From NCBI GenBank assembly GCA_028583605.1, contig CM053326.1:31851431-31915430 (forward strand): 64,000 nucleotides of DNA. Reading direction: 5' to 3'. The notes beneath the pieces were generated by a model. The model had not been told where the DNA came from. It saw only the letters and a program-made list of their open reading frames with translations, and did not search any database. The stretch comes from Dastarcus helophoroides (taxonomy: Eukaryota > Arthropoda > Insecta > Coleoptera > Bothrideridae). This document shows, one piece after another, positions 46,800 through 59,600 of this stretch (position 1 is the stretch's first letter; each line of letters begins with the position of its first letter). Made by a program: the position numbers and the translations under genes.

Positions 46800-47686
46800 C
46801 TACATAGCAGTCTCTAATGGTTGACTTTTGCTTCGGCTGTAGTCCGTCAGTGGTTGATTAAGCTGAGGATGCTCGGCTGGCTCAAAATCGAAATTCGTCT
46901 CCAAAAGCGCCTCGCTTTTCGCCCTCGGTTTAACTCTACCCGTCGGGGGCTCGGTATGACCGAAATCCGTTTCCAATAAATTCGCCGAGTGCGGTCTGTC
47001 CGGATAAGGAGCTAAACCTACCGTATTGTAATCGGGGGTAAAACCCATGTCACCAATTTTCTCAGAATAAGACGGTGAATACGTTTCGGGTGGATCCGGC
47101 GGTTGGGGTAGCTCCATGAGGAATTTATTTTTCAGTTCTTGGACCAAACCACTATTTGGTCTCTCTCTGCTGTAGGAAGGATCGAAAGTTTTTGGGTAAT
47201 TGTTGGAGTCTAAATTGCTATGTAGCGGTTCTGGTTTATGCAATGTTTTATCGATAGGTAACTGTGTCAGAATTGTAGTATTCACTGGGTGGGTATGAAG
47301 TATTATGACTTCTACTTTCAGATTGAATAATGGGAGTTTCGTCGTCCATGGAACTTTCCTCGACGCTTTGTGCTCTCGATTGGAAGTTTGAAGTGCTCGC
47401 AACTGTAGAATTATCTCTGAAACCTTCATTCTTGAAAGCCAAATCAAACGTCGGGGATGCATACTGGTTTCTGGAATTTCGAGGGTGATTTGTGGTACTC
47501 TATCGTGGGTGCTGGGTTGTATCCGAAGGTGGTGTGATTTGGATTGTGAGCTTCATAGATGTCGTAAGATTGGTTGTCTTCCAGGGACGAATTGTAAACT
47601 GATTTTTCCATGCTGTCTAGAGATCCGTTTGATATTACTTTTTTGTAATCGGAATTCTTCGTTAAGGTGTCTGTGGAACGGGTACT
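46800..47686 (-). CDS. bark: bark terminal exon (cytoplasmic tail) with two apparent frameshifts
   Basis: Acceptor TTTTTCTTGCAG at 47,687-47,688. Tail-like sequence continues through three frames: 47,686 to about 47,470 (frame with SLDSMEKSVYNSSLED), about 47,470 to 47,260 (FKNEGFRDNSTVAS), then about 47,260 to the TAG at 46,800 (ending RSKSQPLETAM). Each change is equivalent to one extra base or two missing bases. The second falls in a short CA run near 47,265. The C-terminal ETAM resembles a class I PDZ ligand (T at -2, hydrophobic 0). The tail is rich in S, P, Y and N. Either the assembly has indel errors or this allele encodes a shortened tail ending at the stop near 47,444. Confidence 0.82.
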
Positions 47687-50600
47687 CTGCAAGAAAAATG
47701 AAAATTAGATACCAACCGAAGTTTCGGTTTTGGCCAGTTCACACTAGGGTTGTTAGAATAGGGATATGATATTTCAGATCTGGACGCAGATACGGATATA
47801 TTGCGAAGATTATATCGGTTTCGGTTACGTATGCGGATATGAAAATATTTCAGATATGCGACAGTTTCGGTTACAGATATTTTTAAATTATTTTTGTCAA
47901 TCCAAAAGAAAATAATAAAACTAAACACTGATTGACAGACAACACGTAGCATAAACCGATCGGTTTAGGAGCATGAAATTTCGAACTTGGAAAGAATTTA
48001 TGAAAATTCGTCCCGCAAGAGTATTAAATAGGTACAAAAAATTGTATTATCATATAAAAGCTCTTGATTCTTGAAGTTGGAAATATGAAAATTCGTGATC
48101 AGAGATTTTATTTTATATAAACAATTCGTGATTAAACATTTATTTGGTTTTGCAATTGCCTGTTTAAAGTGAAGTGAAGAAGAATCACTAATTGGTCTTA
48201 TTTTTAAAACATAATAATGTTTCTCTGCACGTCTCAACTACACCAGCTTATCGAATATAGACCCATGAGGCATTTGCGACAAGTCCTGATCTGACAATAA
48301 AAAAAGAAATTCTGAAAAATTAATCAGAGCTTCAGAGAATTTTCATTTTCGATCAAATTATTATTATAAAAATTCTAGTTCATGACATTTTCTTCAGAAA
48401 TTTTCTGTAATATTTTTTGTCTTATTTTCTGTAGTCACAACTCAAAAACTAGACACATATCTGGTAAATACAACAACAGAACACCAACATTTTGCGATTA
48501 ATGAAAGTTCTAAGAATAGTGTGTTAATATTTGTTCAAAATGAGAACGAAACTTACCATTTGTCCAAATTTCCTTCTGTAGCTGGCCTCAGAAAGGCTGC
48601 TCGGAGCAAGCCCAACGGATTTCAACGAGTGCAAACTCGCCCTAATACTGTTCCTTCGCTCTAACCGTTGAGCTTGCCTAAATTTGTTTTTGTGCCACCA
48701 ACAACCAACCACAAGAATAATTAGCAACAGCGCTAAACCTGCGCTGCTTATAACAGCTATGGTTACGATATCATCAGTAAGAGGCAATATCCTTATGGAA
48801 ACTTTAGGATCTGGAAACAAACATGAGTTGTTAGGAAGTAAACAGTGGGGAAGTTAAATACGATTACCGATTTCGCAAATAAACGGATTTCTTTGCAGAC
48901 AATCTGCTTCTTCAACCGACTGATATGCAAACATTGTGCAGTCACCAATCCTGTCGATGTGTTGTATCCAAACTTTGTCTGAATAGAGGTACCATTGATG
49001 CTGCTTTTTGAGGAACTCGTACAGTGGCAGATAATTTATGTTACCAAGTAGGTAGGGCATTGACGCGTTATCAGCCTAAAACAGAGACAGTGATACATAG
49101 ACGTAGTTAGAATAGGCCTCCCCCTTCCCTAACTTATGCAGCTAAATGAAAATTTATATTCAACCGAGGAAACTTTTTTTTTAAATTTCATTACTTTTTC
49201 AAAATTCGTTCTTTCCTTCAAATAGGTATCGACATTTTCTCGAAGCTTCCAATTATTTCTGAATAATTCGTCTTCTTTCACAAAATTTGTTCTTTTCTTT
49301 TGAAATCTCAAATTTATTCTTAAAATTCGATCTTTTTTATCAAAACCTGACTCTTTCGAAATTGCGAATTTTTATGTTGTTTTTTTTGAAATTTTAGCAT
49401 TTCTCAAAATTCGTTTTTTCCAAAAAACATTTCCGTTAATTTTGATTTTTTGCAAGTTTCGATTTGTTTATCAAAATTTGCCTTTTCGGTCAAAATTTGA
49501 TCGATATTTTGATAAAAGACTAGAAATATTTATCTAAAAATCTTGATAACGATTTCTTAAAAATTTTGTAAAAAAAACCAAAAATTCCGAGAAAATTTTC
49601 CCCGTTGTTGTAACTACATATTTATAATTGAAATACAACCTTCTGGAAATTCCAATTTGTTTGTCAGAGTTTCAACGTTTACCTCAATACTGAATATTTT
49701 CTGACCAAGGGAAGGTCGTCGTGGCGCATGTCTGGCTCTGATGCAAGCAGCCAGCAGAAAATTCGAGAAATTTTATTTTTCTCAAAATTTGTCATTTTTC
49801 CAAACTTTATTTAAAATTTGACTCTCTCTGGGGATTTTCGAGTGTTATTAAATTTCGACCTTTTTCTTGAAATTTCGATCTCTCTTTAAATCTCGAATTT
49901 TTTGAAATTCGTTTTTGTTTTTTAAAATCCCGAGGAAGATAATCTAAATTTTCAGAAATAAAAACGAATTAAAAAAAAATCGAAATTTTTTTTCCAAATC
50001 CGTCTTTTTTCGTAAATTTGGGTTTTATCTCAAAATGCGATCACGTTCGTTTTTGGAAATCTGAATGTTTCATTAACGAAATCTGTCTTTTTCTTAAAAT
50101 TTTAATTTTTTGTCATGACTTATTTTATTCATAAACGACTAATCTTAAAATTGTACTTTTTTTTCTTAAAATTTGACTTTCTGCGAAAAATTTCGATCGT
50201 TTTCTTCATTTGGTAGTTTTTCTCAAAATATCAATTGTTTTCCCAAGATTACATATTCTTTTTCAAAATTTCCGTTGTTTTTCTTAACATCGGGTTTTTT
50301 TCTGAAGAATTCTGATTTTTTTAGAATTTGACTTAGAAATTTTGACTAGTTTCTTAAAGTGCGCCTATTTCTCAATATCTTTATATTTTCAGAAAATTCA
50401 ATATTTAACTTTTCGGGACATTTCGATGTTTTCTCTTAAAATTAGTTTAAATTTGTCTTTTTCGAAAATTTCGGTTTTATTCTTAAAATTCTACTTTTTG
50501 GACTCTTCTTTTAAAAATTGTTTTTTCTGTGAAAATTTTGCAACTTTTGTTAATTTTTGTTTTTTCAAAATTTTGGCTACGTTAAATTTGACTCCAAAAA

Positions 50601-53600
50601 TTTCAACTTCAACAATTTCAATTTCAACAAGATTAGCCTTGTTTTAGAAATTTCGACTTTTATCTCAAAATGCAACGTTTTAGGTTCTGGAAACGTCGAC
50701 TTTTTCCTCGAAATTGGCTTTTCCTCAAAATTTCGATTTTCGAGAAAAATGTTTCTTGTATACATTCAATTTCTTTACTGAATTTTAAAAAAAATTGAAA
50801 TAAAGAAGAAAAAATTTCGAGAAAAATGTTCTTGATAATTGAGATTTTTTTTCTCAAAATTTGAAAAATTGTTTTAAAAATTTCGAATTTTTTTTTACAA
50901 AATTCGATCTTTGGAAATATTTTTGCGTTTTTTGAATTTTCAACCTTTTTCGAGTTTTCCAAAAGATTGGAATTTATTTTAAATTTGATTTACTAAAAAT
51001 TTCGACATTCCCAAAATTGAGTTTTTTTTATCGAAATTCGTCGCTTTTTTAAACATTTTACTTTTTTCTTTCAAAGTTGAAATTTCCCTTAAAAATTTGC
51101 TCTAGTAAGTTTCGAACTTTTTTTGACATTGCGACGTTATTTTTCAAAAATCATTATTTTTTCAAAATCCAGTTTTTAATATTTGGCTTTTTTTTGAAAT
51201 ATTTTTTCCGAAAATTTCATGTTTTCCAAAATTTGTCTAATTCTCGAAATTTTAACCTATTCTTCAAAATGCAATGTTCTATGTTTCTGGAAATTTCCAC
51301 TTACGGTGGGAAATTTTCTCAAAATTTTAACTTTTATGAAAATTTCCTCTTTTTCAGAAAATTCGACCTTTCAAAATATTACTTTTTCAAATTTCTAACA
51401 TTTTTGAGGTTTTCAAAAGGTTAGGTTTTTATTTTAAATTTAATTTTCTACAAATTCCAACTTTTTTCGACAATTGGTTTTTTTCTCGAAATCAGGCCCC
51501 GATTTAAGGCGATTGGTGCGATTGGGCCCATTCGGGCCCCGCACTTGAAGGGGCGCCCCGTATCACCACCAAAATTAAGAAAAAGTTAGTTTTCGAAATT
51601 TAAAGCAAATTGCTTTTGACGATAAAAACAGTGGAAATTTCAAAAAAAGACGAAATTTCCAAAGGACGATTCTTGTAAAAAAAGTGGCTGTTTTCATAAC
51701 AAGTTTAGATAAAAAGATATTGCAATCTTCGAAAATATTTCTCTCAGAATTTTTACTTTATTTCAATGCTAACATATTCTTGAAATTTACAAGAAACTTT
51801 TTCTCAAAATTTCCTAAAAATATTGTTTTCAGATTTCGATTTCTACTAAAATTTCGATCCAATTTTTAAAAAATAAACAAATTTTGTGAAAAAGTCAATT
51901 TTAAATTAAAATGTCCAGAAACAAAATACATATCGAATTTTCAGATAAAAGTAAAAACTTTGTAGAATATGATGAATTTCAAACAATAATTTGAGATTAC
52001 TGGGAATCAAATTAAAAAAAGAAATTAAGGAAAACAGATAATTAACAAAACGAACTTCGATTTTTGAAAAATACTTACAATTTAGAGAAATTAAGAGAAA
52101 AAGATTGCACCTTCTGGAAAATATTTCAGTTTTCCAAGAGAAAATCGAATTATAAGAGGAATTTTGAAAATAAACTAATAATTTCGAAAAAGACGAATTT
52201 CGAGGAAAAAATTTGAGAAAGTCGGATTTTTTAGTGAATCACATTAAAAATAAAAACCTAACACTCTTTTGAAAATTTAATTTGAAAATTTAGTAAAGAC
52301 GTTGAATTTATAATAAAATCTTTTTCTATAAATCCTCAAAAATATTTTTCGCAACATTTTTATTAACACACCGATCTAATTTAGAGAGAAAACATTTTCA
52401 GAACCGCAAAACATCACGTTTTGAGATAAAAGTGATAATTTGATGAAAAATACAAATATTAGGAAAATTTCGAAATAAATAAATATTTTTGAAACAATAG
52501 TTCTAAAAGTAGAATTTTGACAATAAAATCGAAATTTCGAAAAAGTCCAACTCGTAGGAAAAGGCAAATTTTACAAAGTTAAGATTAAGAGAAAAGGTTT
52601 TGAGAAAAACGACGAATTTACCAAGAATATATTAAATATCGAGTATTGAGGTAAAATTCAAAATTTATGAAAAAGAAATCAGCCGAAGTTTCCAAAAAAA
52701 AACGGATTCTAAATTTTTAAACATAGCTAAATGTTATATACTTCTTCCGGGATTGGACCGTGTCAAAGAACTACTAAAAATGTTCGATATTTCGCCCACC
52801 ATCGTAGAGGGCTTCTTCAGGAACAAAGAAAAGAAACAATAAATAAAAAGATAAATATAAGGGAATATGTAAAAATGAAAGAATGAAAAGGCCAATTTCA
52901 CTTTTAGTAGTTCTTGTACACGGTCCAATCTCGGAAGAAGTATATCCTGTACTGACACATAAAAAAGAAATTTGGACAAAACTTCGAAATGAACAAAACA
53001 TTCAAAATGTTTCAGAAAAAGTCAAATTTAAAGAAAAAGGCCGAAGTCTTAGAAAAAAAAATCTAAACTTTGAGAAAAAGACGAAATTTCGAGAAAACGA
53101 CATAATTTCTGCGAAAAAGATCTAAATTTTGAGAAAAAGCGTTTAATTTTTTGGTGAAAATTTAAAGTTTTCCAGAAAGAGTCAAGTTTTATCAAAATTT
53201 AGAAAAAACGCGAATTTTAAGAGAAAAAAAAACGAAATTTTAAGAAAAAAATGGAAATTTGCTGGGAGAATATTTTCTCTTGACTGCTCTTGTCTCTTTA
53301 CTGCTCGAATCAGAGGAAGACAGGCACGTTACCATGCCTCATGTGGCATCAGAAAATGTCCAATATTGTGATACACGTCGAAATTTTGACAAACAAATTG
53401 ACACGTCTAGAAATTTTTTTCGTAATTTTCTTACAAAAATTTTAAATTTAAGAAATATACTTTTTGAATCAGAAGATCGACGAAATTTCGAGGAAAATGC
53501 AAATTTTAAACAAGCTGAAATTTGAAGAATTAAAAAAAATCTAAATTTTCAGAAAAAGTCGAATTTCCAGAAATGGCAAAATTTCGGGGAAAAAAAGACA

Positions 53601-56600
53601 CAACGAAGAAAAATGTGAAATTTTGATGAAGTTATGTTTGATAAAATACAGTCGACTCTCGCTAAAGTTGCGCCCCTTAAAGTTGACCGCTCGTTAAAGT
53701 TGTTGGGATACGATCATTGAAGTTGCGCGGATATTTCCCCACTCTAATTTTCGAATAACGAATTGGACTTCCGAGTTTTAGCGCCACTTTTAAATAATCC
53801 ACTCAACTGCGCAAGGAACAATAAAACGTATATATTTTTCGACAATGGTAGGGATAACGGGGAGTAGCAACTTTAACGGTTGATCCAGTATGATGAACGC
53901 AACTTAAGCGGGAACCTACTGTAAGTGGAATTTTATGAATAAATGCAAGAATTCAAAAAAAAAGACAAATTTTGTAAAAAAATACGAAATTTGAGAAAAA
54001 AGTCGAAATTTCAAGGAAAGAATCAATTTTAAAGCTGGAAAGAAAAAATTTGGTTTCCCAGTTAAATTTTCGGTTTGCTGCATAAACTAGAAGGAGACAA
54101 GCGCCGCACCCCACCCTATTCTAGTTAAGCCTATGGTTAGCTAGGATATGTTTCTTAATATTACGCATAAAAGGTGATAAAACAAAACGATCTAAAATAT
54201 TATTTAAGAAAAGTAGATAACAGAAATAAAACTTTATATAATCAGCTATCCAAAGTTACAAACAGTTTGTGCAATTTTATGGTTTTTTAAATTAAAAACT
54301 TCGATTTATTTTGTTTTACATATGAACTCGGTAACAGCACAAACATTATTTTATTTCTGCTAAGCCAAAACAAAAACTAAAAAAAAATAAAGGGCCCTCC
54401 AAAAAAAATCTATCGGGCCCCACATTTATTTGATCTGGGCTGCTTGAAAGTCGTCTCTTTTGAAATCATTCTCAAAAATTCTATTTTTTTCTCTACTTGA
54501 ACTTTGTATTGGAAATTTTGAATTTTCTTCCGAAATTTCGACCAATAACTGTACCAACTTAATCTCAAGAAAAGAATTCAATATTGCTTTGTTAATCATT
54601 TGAATTAATAAGCTTGTAAATGACAGTTCAGCTGATGATATTATTATGACTTAATTATTGCCGATGTGTTTAACGATTTTATAGACTTTATAAAAAAACA
54701 CATTAGTTTATAAATTAGAGAAAGAGCACGATTAATCAATGAGACTTGATAACTTACTTGGCAAAAAGCTTTTGCGTCATGGAATGTCATGGGCGCCCCA
54801 ATATACATATAACAAGTTTGGCCGACGAGGTTCCATCCTGGAGGGCACTTATCGTCGTTCAAAACAGTCAAATTGTTCATCAAGTAAGGTCTGTAGTTCA
54901 CTTCTAGGAGTCGAGGATCGTCGCTTTGGTCGCGTATTCTACCGTGGACTGCCAACGTGGCATTCACTCCCCAATAGTTGGAAGTTGCATCAATTTTTGT
55001 GTTCCATTGTTGAAGCGTGCTAAGGATATTATAACTGATTAGATGGTTATAAATGGATTTTAGTATTAGGTGATTTCTGGTGCTATAAAATAAATAAACT
55101 ACACAAGGACAATTTATGTGCAATTGCAATGTGATTTGTTTCTAAAGGCAACAAAAACAAATAAATAGAAGCAAGCATGGATAGACAAGTAAACTAGAGA
55201 GGCTAAACACTAAAAAAAAATAAATCTGCACATATACTTCGATTTAAAGCTTCGTTATAAGCTTTGAAATACATATATACAGGTTTTTATTTTATTTAAA
55301 GATTTAAAATATCTTACCTGTTGAACTCAAACCTGCATGCACCATGCATATAACAAAAAAACATAAATTAGTCATTACAATTACTAATGCTATAAAAAAT
55401 TATTTGTATTACAATTACTTTAGGAAAAATAATGCTGTTCCAAGAAAGCTAAATTTTAATCTAATTGCCTACTTTATTGAGTAATTATTTCTTCTGGCGG
55501 CTAAAATTCTCATGCAGTAGAATCCTTTTCTTTGCAGCACACTCCGCATTTTTCTTATTTTTAGGAAATCTAATTAAATCTTGGCACTATAGAATTGCCT
55601 CAAATTCTAAATCTAGGCAATTAACTAAATTAAAAGAAAGTTATACTTACAAAGATCTATTGACTGTTATCATTTCGTAATCATTGTCAGGGTTGAAGAA
55701 AATATTATCGATGTATTGCTGTCCTGCAGTTCCCGCCACGATTGTCGATCTACCATCTCGAAAGAGAGCGTAGTTGCTGAAAATAAAACATTTTATTTTA
55801 TTTTACTTCATTTTATAAGTATTTGGTGGGTTGATTTTTTCTAATTGTACACAGTTTGTAAGTGTTATATTGCCAGTTTTCAGGGTGGTTCTTCACTCCT
55901 GCGATCAACGATCATCACGAATAGCATTGATTCAATATTCAATCAATGCAAGCAGTAACTGGATGCTTAAACCAGGGAGTGTTTGTCAGATCACGCTGGA
56001 ACTTTAGACAAAGGTCAATACGAGAACTTTTTAGAACAAAATTTGGGAATAAAGCCAACATTTTAAGAAAACAATGAGAATGAAAATAAAACAAAAATGA
56101 AAAAATAATTTTTGAGATTTTGAGATATAAAGTCGCGGGTGCAGTAAAGGGAAGCCTCCTCAGAACTAGTTATCGTCATATCTACACATACATTCCCACA
56201 CATTTAGGGACACTTTAAAAACATATAAAATATAAAAAGTAACAAGTAACTAAAACGAATATGTCCATTATTTTGACTTATTGTGAAGTTGGACTTCAAA
56301 CTCGATGTTTAAGGAAATACAATATATCTTAAGTTCAAACTGAAAATTTTGAAATTCGTACATCGTGACAAATTCCACGTTTTCCTCGTACTTTGATCAA
56401 AAATTGAATAAAAATTAAGAAGAAAAGGTTAATATGTCGAACCCAAAATCAAGTTTTTAATTTACAACTTTAACGAAATTTTGATTGTAACATCGAAATT
56501 TGGGGATTATATCTAAAATTTTGATTTTAAATTTATACTCTGAACAATTTGTTATCAAAATTATAAATTCTAGGTCAAAATGTCGAGTTAACAGTCAAGA

Positions 56601-59600
56601 GTTTAGAAAAAAATAAAATTAATCTAGACAGTATAAGTCGAAATTCATGGAAAAGATTTGAGATTTACAAAAAAAAATATTCAAAAATTTTTAAATTTAA
56701 AAGTCAGGGAAACCTAAATTTCTCGAAAACACATAAAAATTTTAAGTTTAATTTTCGAAAAACAATTCAAAATACCTAGAAAATTCGCAATTCTAAGTTT
56801 AAAGCCAAAATGTAAAAAAAACCCAAAATTGAAGAAAATAATTTCAAGCCGACAATTTCAAAAATTTTACAGCAAAAATTTAAATTTTTTAAAAAAATCG
56901 TATTTTATTAAAAAAACTCTAGGATGTAACTCACAATTTCTTTAAAAAATTAAAATTTCCCAAAATGAAAATTTCGAAAATAGTGGAAAAGTTTTTAAAT
57001 ATTTTTCTGATTAAAGTCAATAGTTGGATTTAAAAAAATGGAGTCAATTCCTTTAAATGCTCTGCAGAAAATAATTCGATATTTAAAAAAGACTTGTGTT
57101 TCTATAAATTTAACAATGAGCTCGCAATAATAAAGCTCGCTCTTTGTCAATGTACACTTACTTGTAGAATCCATTGTGAGAAGTAGTTTGGAAAATTGGT
57201 AGACGCACTTTGTCGAAACCCGAAATTTCCAAATTCTGCAGACCGACATTCCTCTTTACATAGTTATGCGTAAACGTCGAAATAACCTGCCTAAGTACTA
57301 TGTTCGTTGAGTATTCTGCGAAGTTTCTGGTGAAATAATTTCTCTTCAAAATTACTTCCTGATAAGGAGAAGATTGTCTTCCTTCTATGTAAAGAGCAGG
57401 GAGATGTGTATTGTTCACAAAAAGGTTGTTTTCCACGTAACCTTTAAGCGCAGTGGCTGAACCACTTGAATCAGATTTTATACTGAGGCCACCTTGATTT
57501 TCCGCTACTAGATTATTCTGAAAAAAATTCCATTGCAGATCATTATAGAATCATTTCAACGGAACAGCTTACCCGGAAGAAAATTGTTTGTGTGTTTTGT
57601 ACATCCATATCTATGGCAGCATGGCAGGTGGTGAAATTTCCATACAGTTTCTTACAATTTCCTTTGAACTGATTTTTTTCTATAGTAATTATTGGATTTA
57701 TTTCTCCTACGCTGTTGTACAGGAGTCCCCCTTCGCGATTGTTATTTATCACAGAATAAGAAATATTGTGCTGAACATCACGATCTGTAATGAAGAATAT
57801 TTAAAAATAGTAATAATTTTTTGCAGTTAAATAGGAATCTCGATAAAAAGTGAAAACATTCTCAAATTACATCAAATTTTTGAAAAAATATCCATCAAAA
57901 TTGAGGATTTTATCTTAAAATGTAAAATCGCTCTGCTGGCTGGTCTGTATAAGTGGGTGTTAGTGATAAGTGTATGTTGACCCAAAAAGTCGTTAACCAT
58001 TTGTTGCGATCATCAGAGTCATTTAAGGAGGATTTACGATTTGATTTGTCTCTCTTTTAAAAAATTGATTTTTTTATTTTGTCTTTATCAAGCCGTTCGA
58101 ATACTTTATTAAAATTAATAACATTGGACTGAGATACCAGTATTTTATATCCTTATTTCATAATTTATTACCCCACCATTTGAAATCAGTAAATGTTAAC
58201 AACAAATAAAGCTACTTACTAAATCCTATGGCAGAGATCGGCAGCGTGACAACTTCAGCGAAAAAACCGTACGCCGATGGGGCACCATTTGCGAACAGTT
58301 TGACACTCATACTGGGCAATTTAGTGGTGAAAAACTTATCTTCGTTGTGGGTATCTGTCGTTATATAAGCGACAAGCTTTGAAGTCACATTGAAAATGTC
58401 CCCGTCGTATAATTTAATGAAATCTGGAATCGTGTACTTATTGGTGGAATTGAAGAGATTGAATTGGAGCATCCTGAAGCCCAATCTTTTGATATTGTAG
58501 GCACTTTTAAATATCTTGATGCAATTCACTGGTTGGTTGTCGTATTTGTAGTAGATTATAACGCGTTCTTCGATGCGTATTTCTTTGTGTGGGTCGCATA
58601 TGTCGATCAGACTGAAGAGGTGGTATGGGTTATTTAATCCCTTTAGTGCTTTAAAACTGGAAACTTGAGATTCTCGCCCTTCGCCTGTCAAAGACAAAAT
58701 ATTTATTCCAACACCGAGAGAGTTCTCAATGGAGTTGTGAATCAAATTCATCGTTTTGGCGGGCGAAATTAGATTTATTCCATGGGAGGCCGAATTAGTT
58801 ATGGTGACGTACTGCACTTTCGGACTTTTGATAATACTTTGCACCGAAGGTGATTTTTCCAAATGCAAAATTCCAGCACCATCTATTTTGACGAATTCTA
58901 AAATAGATTCGCGATCTTGCTGATTGTTATGAGTTGTAACATCGTGCAGTCTATGCGTGTAGAGTTTCTGCTCGAATTCCGAATCGGCGAATCTGATCCC
59001 ACCCCAGTAGTTGTTTTTGCGATAAACGCTCCTGTCCCCGCAGTTAATGAAGACAAATTTCGAATTCCATTCGCATCTGTGGCGGTGGCCGTACTGCTGT
59101 CCATTAAGTCGAATTGGACAATCTTCGTATTTACTTTCGGTACCTTTGCATTGCAAGGGCTCGGGCCATGACCAGATTCTCGAAAGGGAGTTGCTGTGGA
59201 ATTCTATTCGGATGTCACGGTCGAAAAATGCAAATAGGGGATCGAAACCAAGTTCGCGACATACCACTTGGGCGTTGCGTTCTGTAAATCTGGGGTCGCA
59301 GATGGGGATCCATTGGTAGGTGGTTTTGTTGAAGTATTCTAGAAAGCCTTCGTTGCCTTCCCCGTCGTCGCAGGAAAGGCTGCTGCAAAGCCTGATGCTC
59401 TCGCCAAATAGTCTCTCTTTTTGTCGTTTCTGTCGACGTGATGGTTTTTCTTCTATTTGATTTGTGTAGATGTTGCCGGGTTGGGTGATTGGACGCATTA
59501 TGATTTCGTTGCCTTTGTAACCTTGAGCTAGGAGAGTTCCCAGGACCAAAATGCCAACGTTGGGGGCGAACTCGAGTATTACACCTGGATAGATGATTAA

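Larger units (their letters stand above)
51493..54442. mobile_element. Candidate hAT-like non-autonomous element in bark intron
   Basis: The left end, CAGGCCCCGATTTAAGG, and the right end (reverse complement CAGCCCAGATCAAATAAATG) share a CAG..CC.GAT terminus and a nearby GGGCCC block. Flanking 8-mers CTCGAAAT and CTTGAAAG (6 of 8 alike) could be the target duplication. The AT-run repeat inside is mostly purine-rich on plus, whereas the sequence on both sides is pyrimidine-rich, as expected for an insertion. No transposase was seen. Two smaller elements are nested within it. Confidence 0.4.
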
